Below are positions 8,280 through 17,414 of a stretch of DNA of 61,039 nucleotides, piece by piece. Below the pieces are notes generated by a model. That model was not told where the DNA came from. It saw only the letters and a program-made list of their open reading frames with translations, and did not search any database. Each line of letters starts with the position of its first letter. Within the stretch, counting starts at the first letter, position 1. The DNA comes from FLUQ01 sp031550605 (lineage in GTDB: Bacteria; Desulfobacterota; Desulfovibrionia; Desulfovibrionales; Desulfovibrionaceae): the NCBI GenBank assembly GCA_031550605.1, contig JAVBOK010000023.1:1-61039 (forward strand). Reading direction: 5' to 3'. The translations under genes were made by a program, and so were the position numbers.

Positions 8280-9368
8280 ATGAGCGAGCAAAAAGAATCC
8301 TGCGGGCCCGCCGAGGGGCGGTTGCGCCTGGTGGACCAGTCGCACGCCGCGGGTTGAGCGGCCAAGATGGCTCCAGGGGACCTGGAGCGCGTTCTTGCCG
8401 CATTGCCGGCGGACCCCTGGGCCGCCGGGCGGCTGCTCACGCGCGCCGGCCGGAACGAAGACGCCGCCGTGGTCCGCGTGCCGGCGGGCAAGGCCCTGGT
8501 CCAGACGCTGGACTTTTTCACCCCCGTGGTCAACGACCCCTATAAATTCGGCCAGATTGCCGCGGCCAACGCCCTGTCGGACGTGTACGCCATGGGGGGC
8601 GAACCCTGGACGGCCATGAACATCGTGTGCTTTCCCGCCGGGGTTCTGGGCACGGACATGCTTTCCGCCATTTTGCGGGGCGGGGCGGACAAGATCTTTG
8701 AAGCGGGCGCGGCCTTGGCCGGCGGCCACAGCGTGGAAGACCGGGAGGTCAAATACGGTCTGTCCGTCACCGGCCTGGTGGACCCGGACGCTTTTGCCGC
8801 CAACGGCAATCTGCTTCCCGGCGACGTGCTTCTGGCCACCAAGGCCCTGGGCACCGGCATTCTGGCCACGGCGGTCAAGGCCCGCTGGGACGGGTGCGAG
8901 GCCATGGAAGAAGACCTTTACCGCAGCGCGGCCCGGCTTAACATCGTGCCCGCCCGGGTCATCCGCAAACTGGGGATCAGGGCGGCCACGGACATCACCG
9001 GTTTTGGTCTCGGCGGACACCTTCTGGAAATGCTGGAAGCCTCGCACTGCGCCGCCGCGATCCACGCCGGCCGGCTCAATCTGCTGCCGGGGGTTCTGGA
9101 ACTGGCGTCCATGGGCCTTGTTCCCGCGGGCAGCCACGCCAACCGCGTCCACCGCGCCGCGGATTGCAGGGTTGAATCCGGCGTGAATCCCGTGCTGGCG
9201 GACCTTGTCTTTGACGCCCAAACCTCCGGGGGCATGATTCTGGCCGTGCCGCCGGGCAAGGCGGCGGAAGCCGGGGCCATGCTTGCGGACGGCGGCGAAA
9301 CCGTGGCCGTTGTGGGCGAGGTGCTTGCCGCGACGCCTGGCGAGGCGCGATTGCGCATCCATCCATGA
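8280..9368 (+). CDS. selD: Selenophosphate synthase, selenoprotein form (in-frame UGA = Sec26)
   Basis: SelD makes monoselenophosphate from selenide and ATP, the selenium donor for Sec-tRNA and for selenium cofactors. The true start is the ATG at 8280, with GGAGG 9 nt upstream. Codon 26 is TGA (8355-8357) in the glycine-rich active-site loop SHAAGUAAKMAP. Sec takes the place of the catalytic Cys17 of the E. coli enzyme, and the following Lys matches Lys20. Reading through gives 362 residues, the normal size; starting at 8367 would lose the active site. Further SelD signatures include QTLDFFTPVVNDPYKFGQI and NALSDVYAMGGEP. SelD is needed to make its own Sec, so expression may be self-reinforcing. 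Confidence 0.97.
8355..8388 (+). promoter_or_regulatory. Sec UGA codon and SECIS hairpin of selD
   Basis: The UGA at 8355-8357 is followed after 12 nt by a perfect 8-bp stem, GCTCCAGG (8370-8377) with CCTGGAGC (8381-8388), around a GGA loop. A small G-containing apical loop about 20 nt after the UGA is what bacterial SelB recognises, so this is a good SECIS candidate. Confidence 0.75.
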
Positions 9369-9375
9369 CCCGCCC

Positions 9376-10014
9376 ATGCAGCTGATTTTCAGAAAACCCC
9401 TGCCGGGAACCCGGTCCCATCTTGAAATGGCCTCGGCGCACAGACGGTCCAGTCTGCTGTCCCCGCCGCCGGAAACTGCCGTCAACGCCGCCGTGCTGGC
9501 CGTGCTGACCCCCGCGAACGAAGGGCGAACGCCTCTGGAACTGCTGGAATGGACCGTGTTGCTGATTCGCCGGAACACGTATCCCGGCGTGCATTCGGGC
9601 CAGATCGCCCTGCCGGGGGGCAAGCGCGAAAAGGGCGACGCCGGGCTGACCGATACCGCGTACCGGGAAACCCTTGAGGAAGTGGGCATCGAAAAAGGCG
9701 ACCTGGAAATGGCCGGCCCCCTGACCAGCATCTATGTTCCGTCCAGCAACTTCGTCATCCATCCCTTTGTGGCCGTGCACAAGTCCGCGAAGCCGCCGCG
9801 CACGGACCCAAGGGAAGTCATCGACTGCAAATTCGTCCCGCTGCATGTGTTCAACCCCGGCCGCGCGGCTCTGCTCGAATTTCCCGCCCGCTCCGGGGCG
9901 GCGGCTCCCTCCCCGGCATGGCGCTACGAGAATTACGTCATCTGGGGTGCGACAGCCATGATCCTGTCCGAACTCTACCGTCTTGTGGATGAAGAGGCCT
10001 TGACCCGGGACTGA
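9376..10014 (+). CDS. NUDIX hydrolase, CoA pyrophosphatase-like
   Basis: A 212-residue NUDIX protein starting 8 nt after the selD stop. The segment LLIRRNTYPGVHSGQIALPGG followed by a NUDIX box with RETLEEVG matches the CoA diphosphatase subgroup, which cleaves CoA or oxidised CoA to 3',5'-ADP and phosphopantetheine and needs Mg or Mn. The C-terminal Trp-Arg-Tyr-Glu region and the VIWGATAMIL helix are also typical. Position suggests co-transcription with selD, but no functional link to selenium is evident. Confidence 0.82.
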   Translation: MQLIFRKPLPGTRSHLEMASAHRRSSLLSPPPETAVNAAVLAVLTPANEGRTPLELLEWTVLLIRRNTYPGVHSGQIALPGGKREKGDAGLTDTAYRETLEEVGIEKGDLEMAGPLTSIYVPSSNFVIHPFVAVHKSAKPPRTDPREVIDCKFVPLHVFNPGRAALLEFPARSGAAAPSPAWRYENYVIWGATAMILSELYRLVDEEALTRD

Positions 10015-10166
10015 GCGCGGATCCGGCCCTTTGCCTGCGCCGTTCGCATGCCGCCGGGGGGGGAGGTGCAATATCCGCCGTTTGGGTATATGGTGACCCC
10101 GGACGGTTGTTTGCCGTTCCCGAAATAATCCCCTTCGCCGGACTACCGGCGGCAAAAGGAGCAGCT

Positions 10167-11798
10167 ATGGCCGGAAAAGGCGATATGGCCGGCGTCGGCG
10201 CGTCCGGGGTCCGCAAAGCCGACGTGCTTGTCATCGGCGGCGGGGCCACGGGCACGGGCATCGCGCGGGACCTGGCCCTCAGGGGCGTATCCTGTATCGT
10301 GGCGGAATGGCGCGACGTGGCGGCCGGGGCTTCCGGCGGCAACCACGGGTTGCTGCACAGCGGCGCGCGTTATGTGAAATCCGACCGTGACGCGGCAGCC
10401 GAATGCCGCGAAGAAAGTGAAATTCTCAAAAAAACCGCCGCCCACTGCATCGAGGACACGGGCGGCCTGTTTGTGGCCGTGGAAGGGGACGACCTCGGCT
10501 ATGCCGAAATATTTCCTGCCCTGTGCGCGGCGGCGGGCATCACGGCAAATCCCGTGGACGTCAAGGACGCCCTGGCCATGGAGCCGGCCCTTTCACCGCG
10601 TGTGGCGGCGGCCTACAGCGTGCCGGACGCGTCCGTGGACCCCTTCCGCCTGTGCCTGGACCTGATGGCCCACGCTTCCGCCACGGCGGGCAGCGTCCTG
10701 CTGCCCAACGCCCGCATCCGGGGCTTTGACATCAAAAACGGCCGCATTGCCGCCGCCCTGACCGAGCACCCGGTTTTCGGACCGCTGCGCCTGGAAGCGA
10801 CAGTCTACGTCAACGCCGCCGGGGCATGGGGCGCGGATATAGCGGCCATGGCCGGGGCCTCGATCCCCATGATATTTTCCAAGGGCACGCTTCTGGTCAC
10901 CCACGACCGTCTGGCCAAACGGGTCATCAACCGCCTGCGGCCCGCCGCCGACGGCGACATCCTGGTGCCCGGCGGCACGGTATCCGTGCTGGGTACCACC
11001 TCCGTGCGCCTGCAGACGCTGGACGACATATCCCCGACAGTGGCCGAAACCGAACTGAACATCCGCGAAGGCGCGGCCATGGTTCCGGCCCTGGCCGGGG
11101 TGCGCTACATCCGGTCGTACGCCGGGGTGCGGCCGCTGGCGGGCGGCGGGGATGCGGACCGTTCCGTCAGCCGCAACTTTTCCCTGATCGACCACGCCGA
11201 TCCCGCCCGGGGCGGGGTGGACAACCTGGTGAGCATCACCGGCGGCAAGTTGACCACTTTCCGGCTGATGGCCGAAAAGGCCTGTGATCTGGTCTGCGCC
11301 AGACTGGGGGTGACGAAACCCTGTCTGACCCGCACCGCGCCCCTGCCTTCCGTGGCGGCTTCCAGCTGGACGGAGCCGGGCAGGGCGGCCAGGGCATGGC
11401 TGACGGACCATACGCCCGAAAACCCCGTGCTCTGCGAATGCGAACTGGTGCAGAAAGGGGCCGTGGACGAAATTCTCGCTTCGCTGCCGGGCGCGAAAGC
11501 CTCGCTTTTGCACGCCGTCGGCCTGCGCAGCCGCGTGGGCAAAGGACCTTGCCAGGGAGCGTTCTGCTCGGCACGGGTCACCTCGTATCTGTACGACAGC
11601 GGGGTTTACGATTCGCCGGAAGGGCTGGACCAGCTGATCGCGTTTTTGCGCTCGCGGTTCAAGGGCCAGCGGCCCGTGCTCTGGGGCACGCAGATGGCCC
11701 AGGCGGAACTGGCGGACGCCGTCCACTGCGGCCTGTTCAGCCTGGAACGGCGCGCTTTTTCGCAATGCACGGAAAGGCAGGAGGGGAACAATGGCTGA
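10167..11798 (+). CDS. glpA: Anaerobic glycerol-3-phosphate dehydrogenase subunit A
   Basis: GlpA is the FAD-containing catalytic subunit that oxidises sn-glycerol 3-phosphate to dihydroxyacetone phosphate under anaerobic conditions. From the ATG at 10167 (AAAAGGAG upstream) it has 543 residues. The FAD-binding GGGATGTG lies at residues 24-31. A C-terminal Bfd-like [2Fe-2S] region carries the cysteine set CEC and later GKGPCQGAFC. An in-frame alternative start at 10107 has no ribosome binding site. It overlaps glpB by 8 nt. Electrons should pass through GlpB and GlpC to the menaquinone pool. Confidence 0.95.
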   Translation: MAGKGDMAGVGASGVRKADVLVIGGGATGTGIARDLALRGVSCIVAEWRDVAAGASGGNHGLLHSGARYVKSDRDAAAECREESEILKKTAAHCIEDTGGLFVAVEGDDLGYAEIFPALCAAAGITANPVDVKDALAMEPALSPRVAAAYSVPDASVDPFRLCLDLMAHASATAGSVLLPNARIRGFDIKNGRIAAALTEHPVFGPLRLEATVYVNAAGAWGADIAAMAGASIPMIFSKGTLLVTHDRLAKRVINRLRPAADGDILVPGGTVSVLGTTSVRLQTLDDISPTVAETELNIREGAAMVPALAGVRYIRSYAGVRPLAGGGDADRSVSRNFSLIDHADPARGGVDNLVSITGGKLTTFRLMAEKACDLVCARLGVTKPCLTRTAPLPSVAASSWTEPGRAARAWLTDHTPENPVLCECELVQKGAVDEILASLPGAKASLLHAVGLRSRVGKGPCQGAFCSARVTSYLYDSGVYDSPEGLDQLIAFLRSRFKGQRPVLWGTQMAQAELADAVHCGLFSLERRAFSQCTERQEGNNG

Positions 11799-13104
11799 GA
11801 AACTTTTCCCCGCGCCCGCGGAGGCGCATGAAGAAATCATGGATCTGGCCGTGGTCGGGGCCGGCATGGCGGGCCTTGCCGCCGGCGTTTTCGCCGCCCG
11901 GCGCGGCCTGAAGACGGCCCTTCTGGGCAGCACCGGCGGCCTGGCCTACACCACGGGCTATCTGGACCTGCTGAGCGCCCCGCGCCGCGCCTGCGAACCC
12001 TATTATTCCGACCCGGCGGAAGCCGTGGCGGCCCTGGTCCGCGACAACCCCGGCCACCCGTACTGCAGGACAACGGCGCGGGATATTGGGGACGCCCTGC
12101 GTGAATTCACGGATTTTCTGGCTGAAGCGGGCCTGCCCTATGTGGTCGGGGACGCCAACATGCTGACCCTTTCCCCTGTGGGCACGGTGAAAAGCACGTA
12201 TGCCGTGCCGGCCACCATGCTGGCCGGAGTGGAAGCCCTGCGGGCGAAAACGCCCTGTCTGCTGCTGGACTTCATCGGACTGAAAGGCTTTTCCGCCAGG
12301 GGCATTGCCGCGGCGGCGCGGGAGGTCTGGCCGGACATCACGCCGCGCAGCCTGCCTTTTCCGGATATGGCCTGGGCCGGCGAACTGTACCCCGAAGCCA
12401 TGGCCCGGTCCCTGGAGGTTCCGGCGGCCCGCGAGGCGCTGGCCGCGAGCATCCGCCCGCATCTGGGCGCGGCCCGCTGCGTGGGCCTTCCCGCCGTGCT
12501 GGGCGTGCACGACAGCGTCGGGGTTCAGCGCCACCTGGCGGAACTTCTGGGCGTGCCGGTCTTTGAGATTCCCACTCTGCCGCCGGGGGTGCCGGGCATC
12601 CGGCTGCGGGAATCCATCGACGATGCCCTGCGCGGCAGGGGCGCGACCCTGTTCGCCCAGCGCCACGCCTTCGGCGTCGGCAGGGAGGACGGCCTGTTCC
12701 GCCTTGAGGCGGGCGAGACCGCGCCCGAATTCACCCTGCGGGCGAAAAGCCTGATTCTGGCCACCGGCCGTTTTCTCAGCGGCGGGCTGGTCGCGGACAG
12801 GGTACGGGGCATTGTGGAACCGTTGCTGCATCTGCCGGTAGCGGCCCCGGAAAACCGGGACGACTGGCACAGGGAAGACTATTTCGATCCCGCCGGCCAT
12901 GCCGTGCACCGGGCGGGCCTCGCCACGGACCGGGATTTTCGTCCCCTGGACGCGGCCGGCGCGGCTGTTGACCCCGATCTGTACGCGGCCGGGTCCATTC
13001 TGGCCGGACAGGACTGGGTGTGGGAAAAATCCGGCGCCGGCATCGCCGTCGCCAGCGCGAGGGCGGCCGTGAACGCGATCGCGCGCCGCAGGGAGGCCGT
13101 ATGA
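11791..13104 (+). CDS. glpB: Anaerobic glycerol-3-phosphate dehydrogenase subunit B
   Basis: GlpB is a 437-residue flavoprotein of the glycerol-3-phosphate dehydrogenase complex. The N-terminal dinucleotide fold AVVGAGMAGLAAGVFAARRG lies at about residues 19-38 and the C-terminal flavin motif LYAAGSILAG near 400. It overlaps glpA by 8 nt and glpC by 4 nt (ATGA), a tightly coupled trio. The length matches the usual 420 or so residues. Confidence 0.93.
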   Translation: MAEKLFPAPAEAHEEIMDLAVVGAGMAGLAAGVFAARRGLKTALLGSTGGLAYTTGYLDLLSAPRRACEPYYSDPAEAVAALVRDNPGHPYCRTTARDIGDALREFTDFLAEAGLPYVVGDANMLTLSPVGTVKSTYAVPATMLAGVEALRAKTPCLLLDFIGLKGFSARGIAAAAREVWPDITPRSLPFPDMAWAGELYPEAMARSLEVPAAREALAASIRPHLGAARCVGLPAVLGVHDSVGVQRHLAELLGVPVFEIPTLPPGVPGIRLRESIDDALRGRGATLFAQRHAFGVGREDGLFRLEAGETAPEFTLRAKSLILATGRFLSGGLVADRVRGIVEPLLHLPVAAPENRDDWHREDYFDPAGHAVHRAGLATDRDFRPLDAAGAAVDPDLYAAGSILAGQDWVWEKSGAGIAVASARAAVNAIARRREAV

Positions 13105-14336
13105 GTTCGTTCCGCGAAGCGGCCCTGGCGCTTTTGCCCAGGGGCCATTCCTTCAACGCCTGTCTGGCCTGCGGCCTGTGTTCCCAGGCCTGTCCGGCAT
13201 CCGGGCTGGAGGGCATGGACCCGCGCAAGTTCGTGCGCATGGCCATGCTGGGCATGGACGAGGCCCTGGCCCACACCCCCTGGGCCTGGATGTGCACCAT
13301 GTGCCGGCGCTGCACCCACGTCTGCCCCATGCATATCGACATTCCCCAACTGGTGTACCTGTCGCGCCGGGACCGGCCGGAATCGGAAAAGCCTTCCGGC
13401 ATCGTGCGTTCCTGCAAGATGGCTTTGACCAACCCCGGCCACAGCGCCATGGGCGCGCGGTCCGAAGACGTGCGGGAAGTGGTGGAAGAGGTGCTGGAAG
13501 AGGTGAAGGAGGAATTTCCCGACTTTGCGGACATGGATGTGTCCTTTGACCGCAAGGGCGCCTACTTCTACATGAACCAGAATTCGCGCGAACCCGTGCA
13601 CGAGCCGGAAGAAATGGCCCCCCTGTGGAAGATCCTGCACAGGGCCGGGGCGGACTGGACATACGGCAGCAGGGGCTGGGCCGCGGAAAACTTCTGCATC
13701 TTTTCCGGGGATGAAAAGGCCTGGCGCTCCATTCTGGAAGAAAAGGTCGCGGCCGTTGAGGAACTGGGCTGCAAGGTCTGGCTGAACACGGAGTGCGGGC
13801 ATTCGTTCTTCGCGGTCAAGGCGGGGCTGGAAAAATTCGGCATTCCCCATTCTTTCCGTCTGGAAAGCCTGGTGAGCTGGTACGCCCGCTGGATCCGCGA
13901 AGGAAAGCTGTCGGTAAGCGCCGATTGGAACACGCAAAAGATGAAATTCACGGTGCAGGACCCCTGCCAGCTGGTGCGCAAGACTCTGGGCGACCCCGTG
14001 GCCGAAGACCTGCGTTTTGTGGTCAAAAGCGTGGTCGGCGAGGAAAATTTCGTGGACATGCACCCCAACCGGTCCAACAACTACTGCTGCGGCGGAGGGG
14101 GCGGCTTCCTGCAGGCCTCGGCCTACGCGGAGCAACGGCGGCAGTACGGCAAGCGCAAATTTGACCAGATCATGGCCACGGGGGCGGATATCTGCGCCAC
14201 CCCCTGCCACAACTGTCATTCGCAGATCCACGACATCGGCGAACACTACGGCGGGCGGTACAAAACCGTGCATCTGTGGACCCTGATCTGTCTGGCCATG
14301 GGCGTTTTGGGCGAGAACGAGCGGAAATACCTGTAA
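13101..14336 (+). CDS. glpC: Anaerobic glycerol-3-phosphate dehydrogenase subunit C-like iron-sulfur protein
   Basis: A 411-residue membrane-associated electron carrier. Two [4Fe-4S] motifs, CLACGLCSQACP (Cys21, 24, 27, 31) and CTMCRRCTHVCP (Cys65, 68, 71, 75), precede a C-terminal half with CCG-domain signatures like HdrB (YCCGGGGGF and TPCHNCHSQ). Position directly after glpAB identifies it as GlpC, although the CCG domain also resembles heterodisulfide reductase subunit families common in sulfate reducers. No transmembrane segment is obvious, so membrane attachment must be through a partner or amphipathic helix. Confidence 0.88.
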   Translation: MSSFREAALALLPRGHSFNACLACGLCSQACPASGLEGMDPRKFVRMAMLGMDEALAHTPWAWMCTMCRRCTHVCPMHIDIPQLVYLSRRDRPESEKPSGIVRSCKMALTNPGHSAMGARSEDVREVVEEVLEEVKEEFPDFADMDVSFDRKGAYFYMNQNSREPVHEPEEMAPLWKILHRAGADWTYGSRGWAAENFCIFSGDEKAWRSILEEKVAAVEELGCKVWLNTECGHSFFAVKAGLEKFGIPHSFRLESLVSWYARWIREGKLSVSADWNTQKMKFTVQDPCQLVRKTLGDPVAEDLRFVVKSVVGEENFVDMHPNRSNNYCCGGGGGFLQASAYAEQRRQYGKRKFDQIMATGADICATPCHNCHSQIHDIGEHYGGRYKTVHLWTLICLAMGVLGENERKYL

Positions 14337-14690
14337 CAGGGGGGCGGGATGAGCCGCCGCATCCGCAGGCTCGCCCTCCGCATGGCGCGCACCCGGGGGG
14401 CATGAGGGGCGCCGCGGCGCGGAAAATGCGGCCCTGACCGGAGCGCGAAGCGGCGCCGCGCATCCCGCGCGATGGTTTTGACGGCCAGCTCCCTGCCGGC
14501 GGATATCAAAATGGGAGGAAAACGGCATGCGCCGCCATATCGGAATGATAATTATCATTCCGATATGGCGGCGCTGCCGCATCTTGTGCGAATTAGCGCA
14601 AGAATTTGAGCGGCCTACGCGGGTGATGCCGCTGGCACCATCTTTGCTGATACACCGTTGCTGAAAATGCTCCAGCAGGAGGTACGGCGC
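14337..14690. other. Intergenic region between glpC and ssnA
   Basis: These 354 nt hold a GC-rich first part with no clear gene and then a perfect 46-bp palindrome (14529-14574). A 45-codon ORF (ATG 14527, stop 14662-14664, preceded by GGGAGG) runs through the palindrome, but its sequence is largely dictated by it. The last 30 nt contain the CAGGAGG of the ssnA gene. Confidence 0.6.
14529..14574. promoter_or_regulatory. Perfect 46-bp palindrome with Fur-like core
   Basis: Every position from 14529 to 14574 pairs with its mirror partner (centre between 14551 and 14552), with no spacer. The AT-rich core GAATGATAATTATCATTC resembles ferric-uptake-regulator half-sites (GATAAT), while the outer arms are GC-rich. 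It lies about 115 nt upstream of the ssnA-like start and could be an operator, a cruciform or a bidirectional terminator. The symmetry is certain; the regulator is a guess. Confidence 0.6.
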
Positions 14691-16016
14691 ATGATCATCA
14701 TCGGCAACGGGACGGTGCTGGCCAACACGCCGGAACACGCCGTCATGGCGGGCGGCGCGGTGGCGGCGGACGGCGGGCGCATCGCGGCGGTGGGGGATAC
14801 GGCGGCCCTGCGGGCCGGATACCCCGGCCATGAATTCATTGACGCCAGGGGCGGCCTGATCATGCCCGGCATCGTCAACGCGCACCATCATTTCTACAGC
14901 GCGCTGGCCAGGGGCATGCTGGCCAGGGATCCCAAGACCGCAAAGAATTTCCCGGAAATTCTGGAAAATCTCTGGTGGAAGCTCGACGCCGCCCTGACCC
15001 TCGAGGATGCGCGTCTTTCCGCCGCCGTCAGTCTGGCCGATTCCATTCGCTGCGGGGTCACGGCCATTGTCGACCACCACGCCAGTTTCGGCGCCATCGG
15101 CGGCAGCCTCGGCCTCATCGCCGAAGAAACGCGGCGCGCCGGCGTGCGCGCCTGTCTGTGCTTTGAAGTGTCCGACCGCTGCGGCACGGACGCCGGCCGC
15201 GCGTCCATTGCGGAAAACGCGGATTTTCTCGCTTCGCTCCGGGGCAAGGAAGACGGCATGCTGGCCGGCTTGTTCGGCCTGCACGCCTCCTTCACCCTGT
15301 CGGACGAAACCCTGCGCGCCTGCAAGGACGCGGCAGGCGAAGCGGGTTTTCACGTCCATGTGGCCGAAGGGCCGGACGACGTGGCGGATTGCCTGAAACA
15401 GCACGGCAGGCGCGTGGTGGAACGGCTGGCCGATTTCGGCGTCCTGGGACCCAGAACCCTGGCCGTGCACTGCATTCACGTCAATGCGGCGGAAATGGAC
15501 ATCCTGGCCCGCAGCGGGACCACGGTCGTCCACAACCCCCAGTCCAACATGAGCAATGCCGTGGGCTGCAGCCCGTTGCGGGAAATGTTGAAACGCGGCG
15601 TGCGCGTGGGTATCGGCACCGACGGCTACACCCACGATCTGTTCGAATCGGCCAAGGCGGCCGGCTTGCTCCAGCGGCACAGCCTGCGTGACCCATCGGC
15701 GGCCTGGACGGAACCGTACGATCTGTTGCTGCGGAACAACCCGGCCATTGCCGGGGACATGTTCGGCGCGAAGCTGGGCGTGCTGGAAGCGGGCGCGGCC
15801 GCGGACGTCATCATCGCCGACTATGACCCGCCGACCCCCATCCGGCCCGAGAACATCGCGGGGCACCTGCATTTCGGCCTGTACGGCGCGCAGGTGCGCA
15901 GCAGCATGATCGCCGGCAGGCCGGTCATGCGCGACCGCGCTTTGCTGACCGTGGACGAGAAAGCCCTGCGCGAAGAAGCCCGAAACCTTGCCGCCGCCCT
16001 GTGGCGCCGGCTGTAA
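14691..16016 (+). CDS. ssnA: SsnA-like amidohydrolase (purine/hydantoin aminohydrolase family)
   Basis: A 441-residue metal-dependent amidohydrolase, the length of E. coli SsnA. The start is the ATG at 14691 behind CAGGAGG. Metal and catalytic motifs are NAHHHFYS (His65-67), HVHVAE, HCIHVNAAE and GIGTDGYTHD. Related enzymes deaminate or hydrolyse purine-type rings. In E. coli ssnA lies in the ygf gene set with the selenium-dependent-type xanthine dehydrogenase, and the same company is kept here. It is 12 nt from the permease gene. The exact substrate is not known. Confidence 0.88.
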   Translation: MIIIGNGTVLANTPEHAVMAGGAVAADGGRIAAVGDTAALRAGYPGHEFIDARGGLIMPGIVNAHHHFYSALARGMLARDPKTAKNFPEILENLWWKLDAALTLEDARLSAAVSLADSIRCGVTAIVDHHASFGAIGGSLGLIAEETRRAGVRACLCFEVSDRCGTDAGRASIAENADFLASLRGKEDGMLAGLFGLHASFTLSDETLRACKDAAGEAGFHVHVAEGPDDVADCLKQHGRRVVERLADFGVLGPRTLAVHCIHVNAAEMDILARSGTTVVHNPQSNMSNAVGCSPLREMLKRGVRVGIGTDGYTHDLFESAKAAGLLQRHSLRDPSAAWTEPYDLLLRNNPAIAGDMFGAKLGVLEAGAAADVIIADYDPPTPIRPENIAGHLHFGLYGAQVRSSMIAGRPVMRDRALLTVDEKALREEARNLAAALWRRL

Positions 16017-16028
16017 AAGGAGGCTCCC

Positions 16029-17372
16029 TTGAAAAGCTCCGCCGCGACCATGCCCGCCGCCGGCCATGACATGCTGTACCAGCTGGAAGGCCGCCCGCCC
16101 CTGCGCCTGGCCCTGCCCATCGGGCTGCAGCACGTGTTCGCCATGTTCACGGGCAACCTCGCGCCCATCCTGATCCTGTCCGGGGTGGTGGGGGGCCTGA
16201 ACCAGGCCGACACGGTGGTGATGATCCAGTGCGCCATGCTGATGGCCGGTTTGATGACCATGCTCCAGGTCTATCCCCTGAAACTGGGCCGTTTGCAGGT
16301 CGGCGCGGGCCTGCCGGTGGTCATGGGCACATCCTTCGCCTTTGTGCCGACCATGAAGGCCGTGGGCGCGGTCCACGGCATCCCCGGCGTTCTGGGCGCG
16401 GCCCTGCTCGGCGGGTTCATGGAGCTTTTGTTCGGCGTGTTCATCGGCCCGCTGAAACGCTTTTTCCCGCCCGTGGTCATCGGCTCCGTGCTGATCACCA
16501 TCGGCATCCACCTTCTGACCATCGGGGCCAGCTATTTCGCCGGCGGCGTCGGGGCTCCGGATTTCGGCTCCTGGCGGAACCTGCTGTTGGGGTTCGTCGT
16601 CTTCGGCATCATCACCGCATTGAACCGTTTTGCCAAAGGCATGCTCAAAACCGTGTCCATCCTGGTCGGCATCGCCGTGGGGTACGCCCTGGCGGCGGCC
16701 ATGGGCAAGGTCAACTTCGGCCTTATCGCGGCCGCGCCCTGGTTCGAACTGCCCCGGCCCCTGCATTTCATGCCCGAATTCCACCCCGACGCGGTGATCA
16801 GCTTTGCCGCGGTCTACATCATCGTGGCCCTGGAAACCATGGGCAACACAGCCGGCATCACCATGGCCACCATGAGCCGCGACACCACCCCGGAAGAAAC
16901 GTCCGGAACCATCGTGGCCGCGGCCCTGGGCGCGCAGGCCGGCGCGCTGTTCAACGCGTTGCCCATGGCCGCTTTCGGCCAGAACGCGGGTATCGTGTCC
17001 ATGACCCGCGTGATCAACCGCTTCTGCATCGCCACGGGCGCGGCGGTCATGATTTTCGCCGCCTTCTGCCCGAAGATCGGCACGGTCTTTTCCTCCCTGC
17101 CCGCCAGCGTGCTGGGCGGGGCGGTGATCACCGTGTTCGCCATGATCTTTCTGAACGGCGTGAAGATGATTTCCAGGGACGGCTTTTCCGAATCCGGCAA
17201 TCTGGTCCTGGCCATCACCTTCGGCCTGGGCTACGGGTTGGGCGCGGTCCCGGCGGCCACAGCCAAACTGCCGGCCGCCGTGCATTTTCTGTTCGGCGAA
17301 CCGGTGGTGGCGGTGTGCATCGTGTCCGTGGCCGCCAACCTGATCTTTGCTCCTGTGAAAAAAAACGGGTGA
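16029..17372 (+). CDS. NCS2-family purine/xanthine permease
   Basis: A 447-residue inner-membrane nucleobase:cation symporter of the uracil/xanthine permease family with about 12-14 hydrophobic segments. Family motifs are GLQHVFAMFTGN at the N-terminus, QVGAGLPVVMGTSFAFVP, and AAFGQNAGIVSMTRV with the conserved Gln-Asn pair. The likely start is TTG 16029-16031 because AGGAGG lies 6 nt upstream. It should feed purines to the enzymes encoded around it. The specificity (xanthine, urate or another purine) cannot be read from the sequence. Confidence 0.9.
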   Translation: MKSSAATMPAAGHDMLYQLEGRPPLRLALPIGLQHVFAMFTGNLAPILILSGVVGGLNQADTVVMIQCAMLMAGLMTMLQVYPLKLGRLQVGAGLPVVMGTSFAFVPTMKAVGAVHGIPGVLGAALLGGFMELLFGVFIGPLKRFFPPVVIGSVLITIGIHLLTIGASYFAGGVGAPDFGSWRNLLLGFVVFGIITALNRFAKGMLKTVSILVGIAVGYALAAAMGKVNFGLIAAAPWFELPRPLHFMPEFHPDAVISFAAVYIIVALETMGNTAGITMATMSRDTTPEETSGTIVAAALGAQAGALFNALPMAAFGQNAGIVSMTRVINRFCIATGAAVMIFAAFCPKIGTVFSSLPASVLGGAVITVFAMIFLNGVKMISRDGFSESGNLVLAITFGLGYGLGAVPAATAKLPAAVHFLFGEPVVAVCIVSVAANLIFAPVKKNG

Positions 17373-17388
17373 GAATCCCCGGTTTTTT
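17360..17388 (+). terminator. Intrinsic terminator after the permease gene
   Basis: An A-run and CGGG around the stop codon can pair with CCCCGG, which is followed by six T residues. This is a short, somewhat imperfect but T-tailed hairpin overlapping the end of the coding sequence. It may partially terminate before the PreA-like gene. Confidence 0.5.
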
Positions 17389-17414
17389 GTAACCCATCAT
17401 TGCGAGGAACCAGC

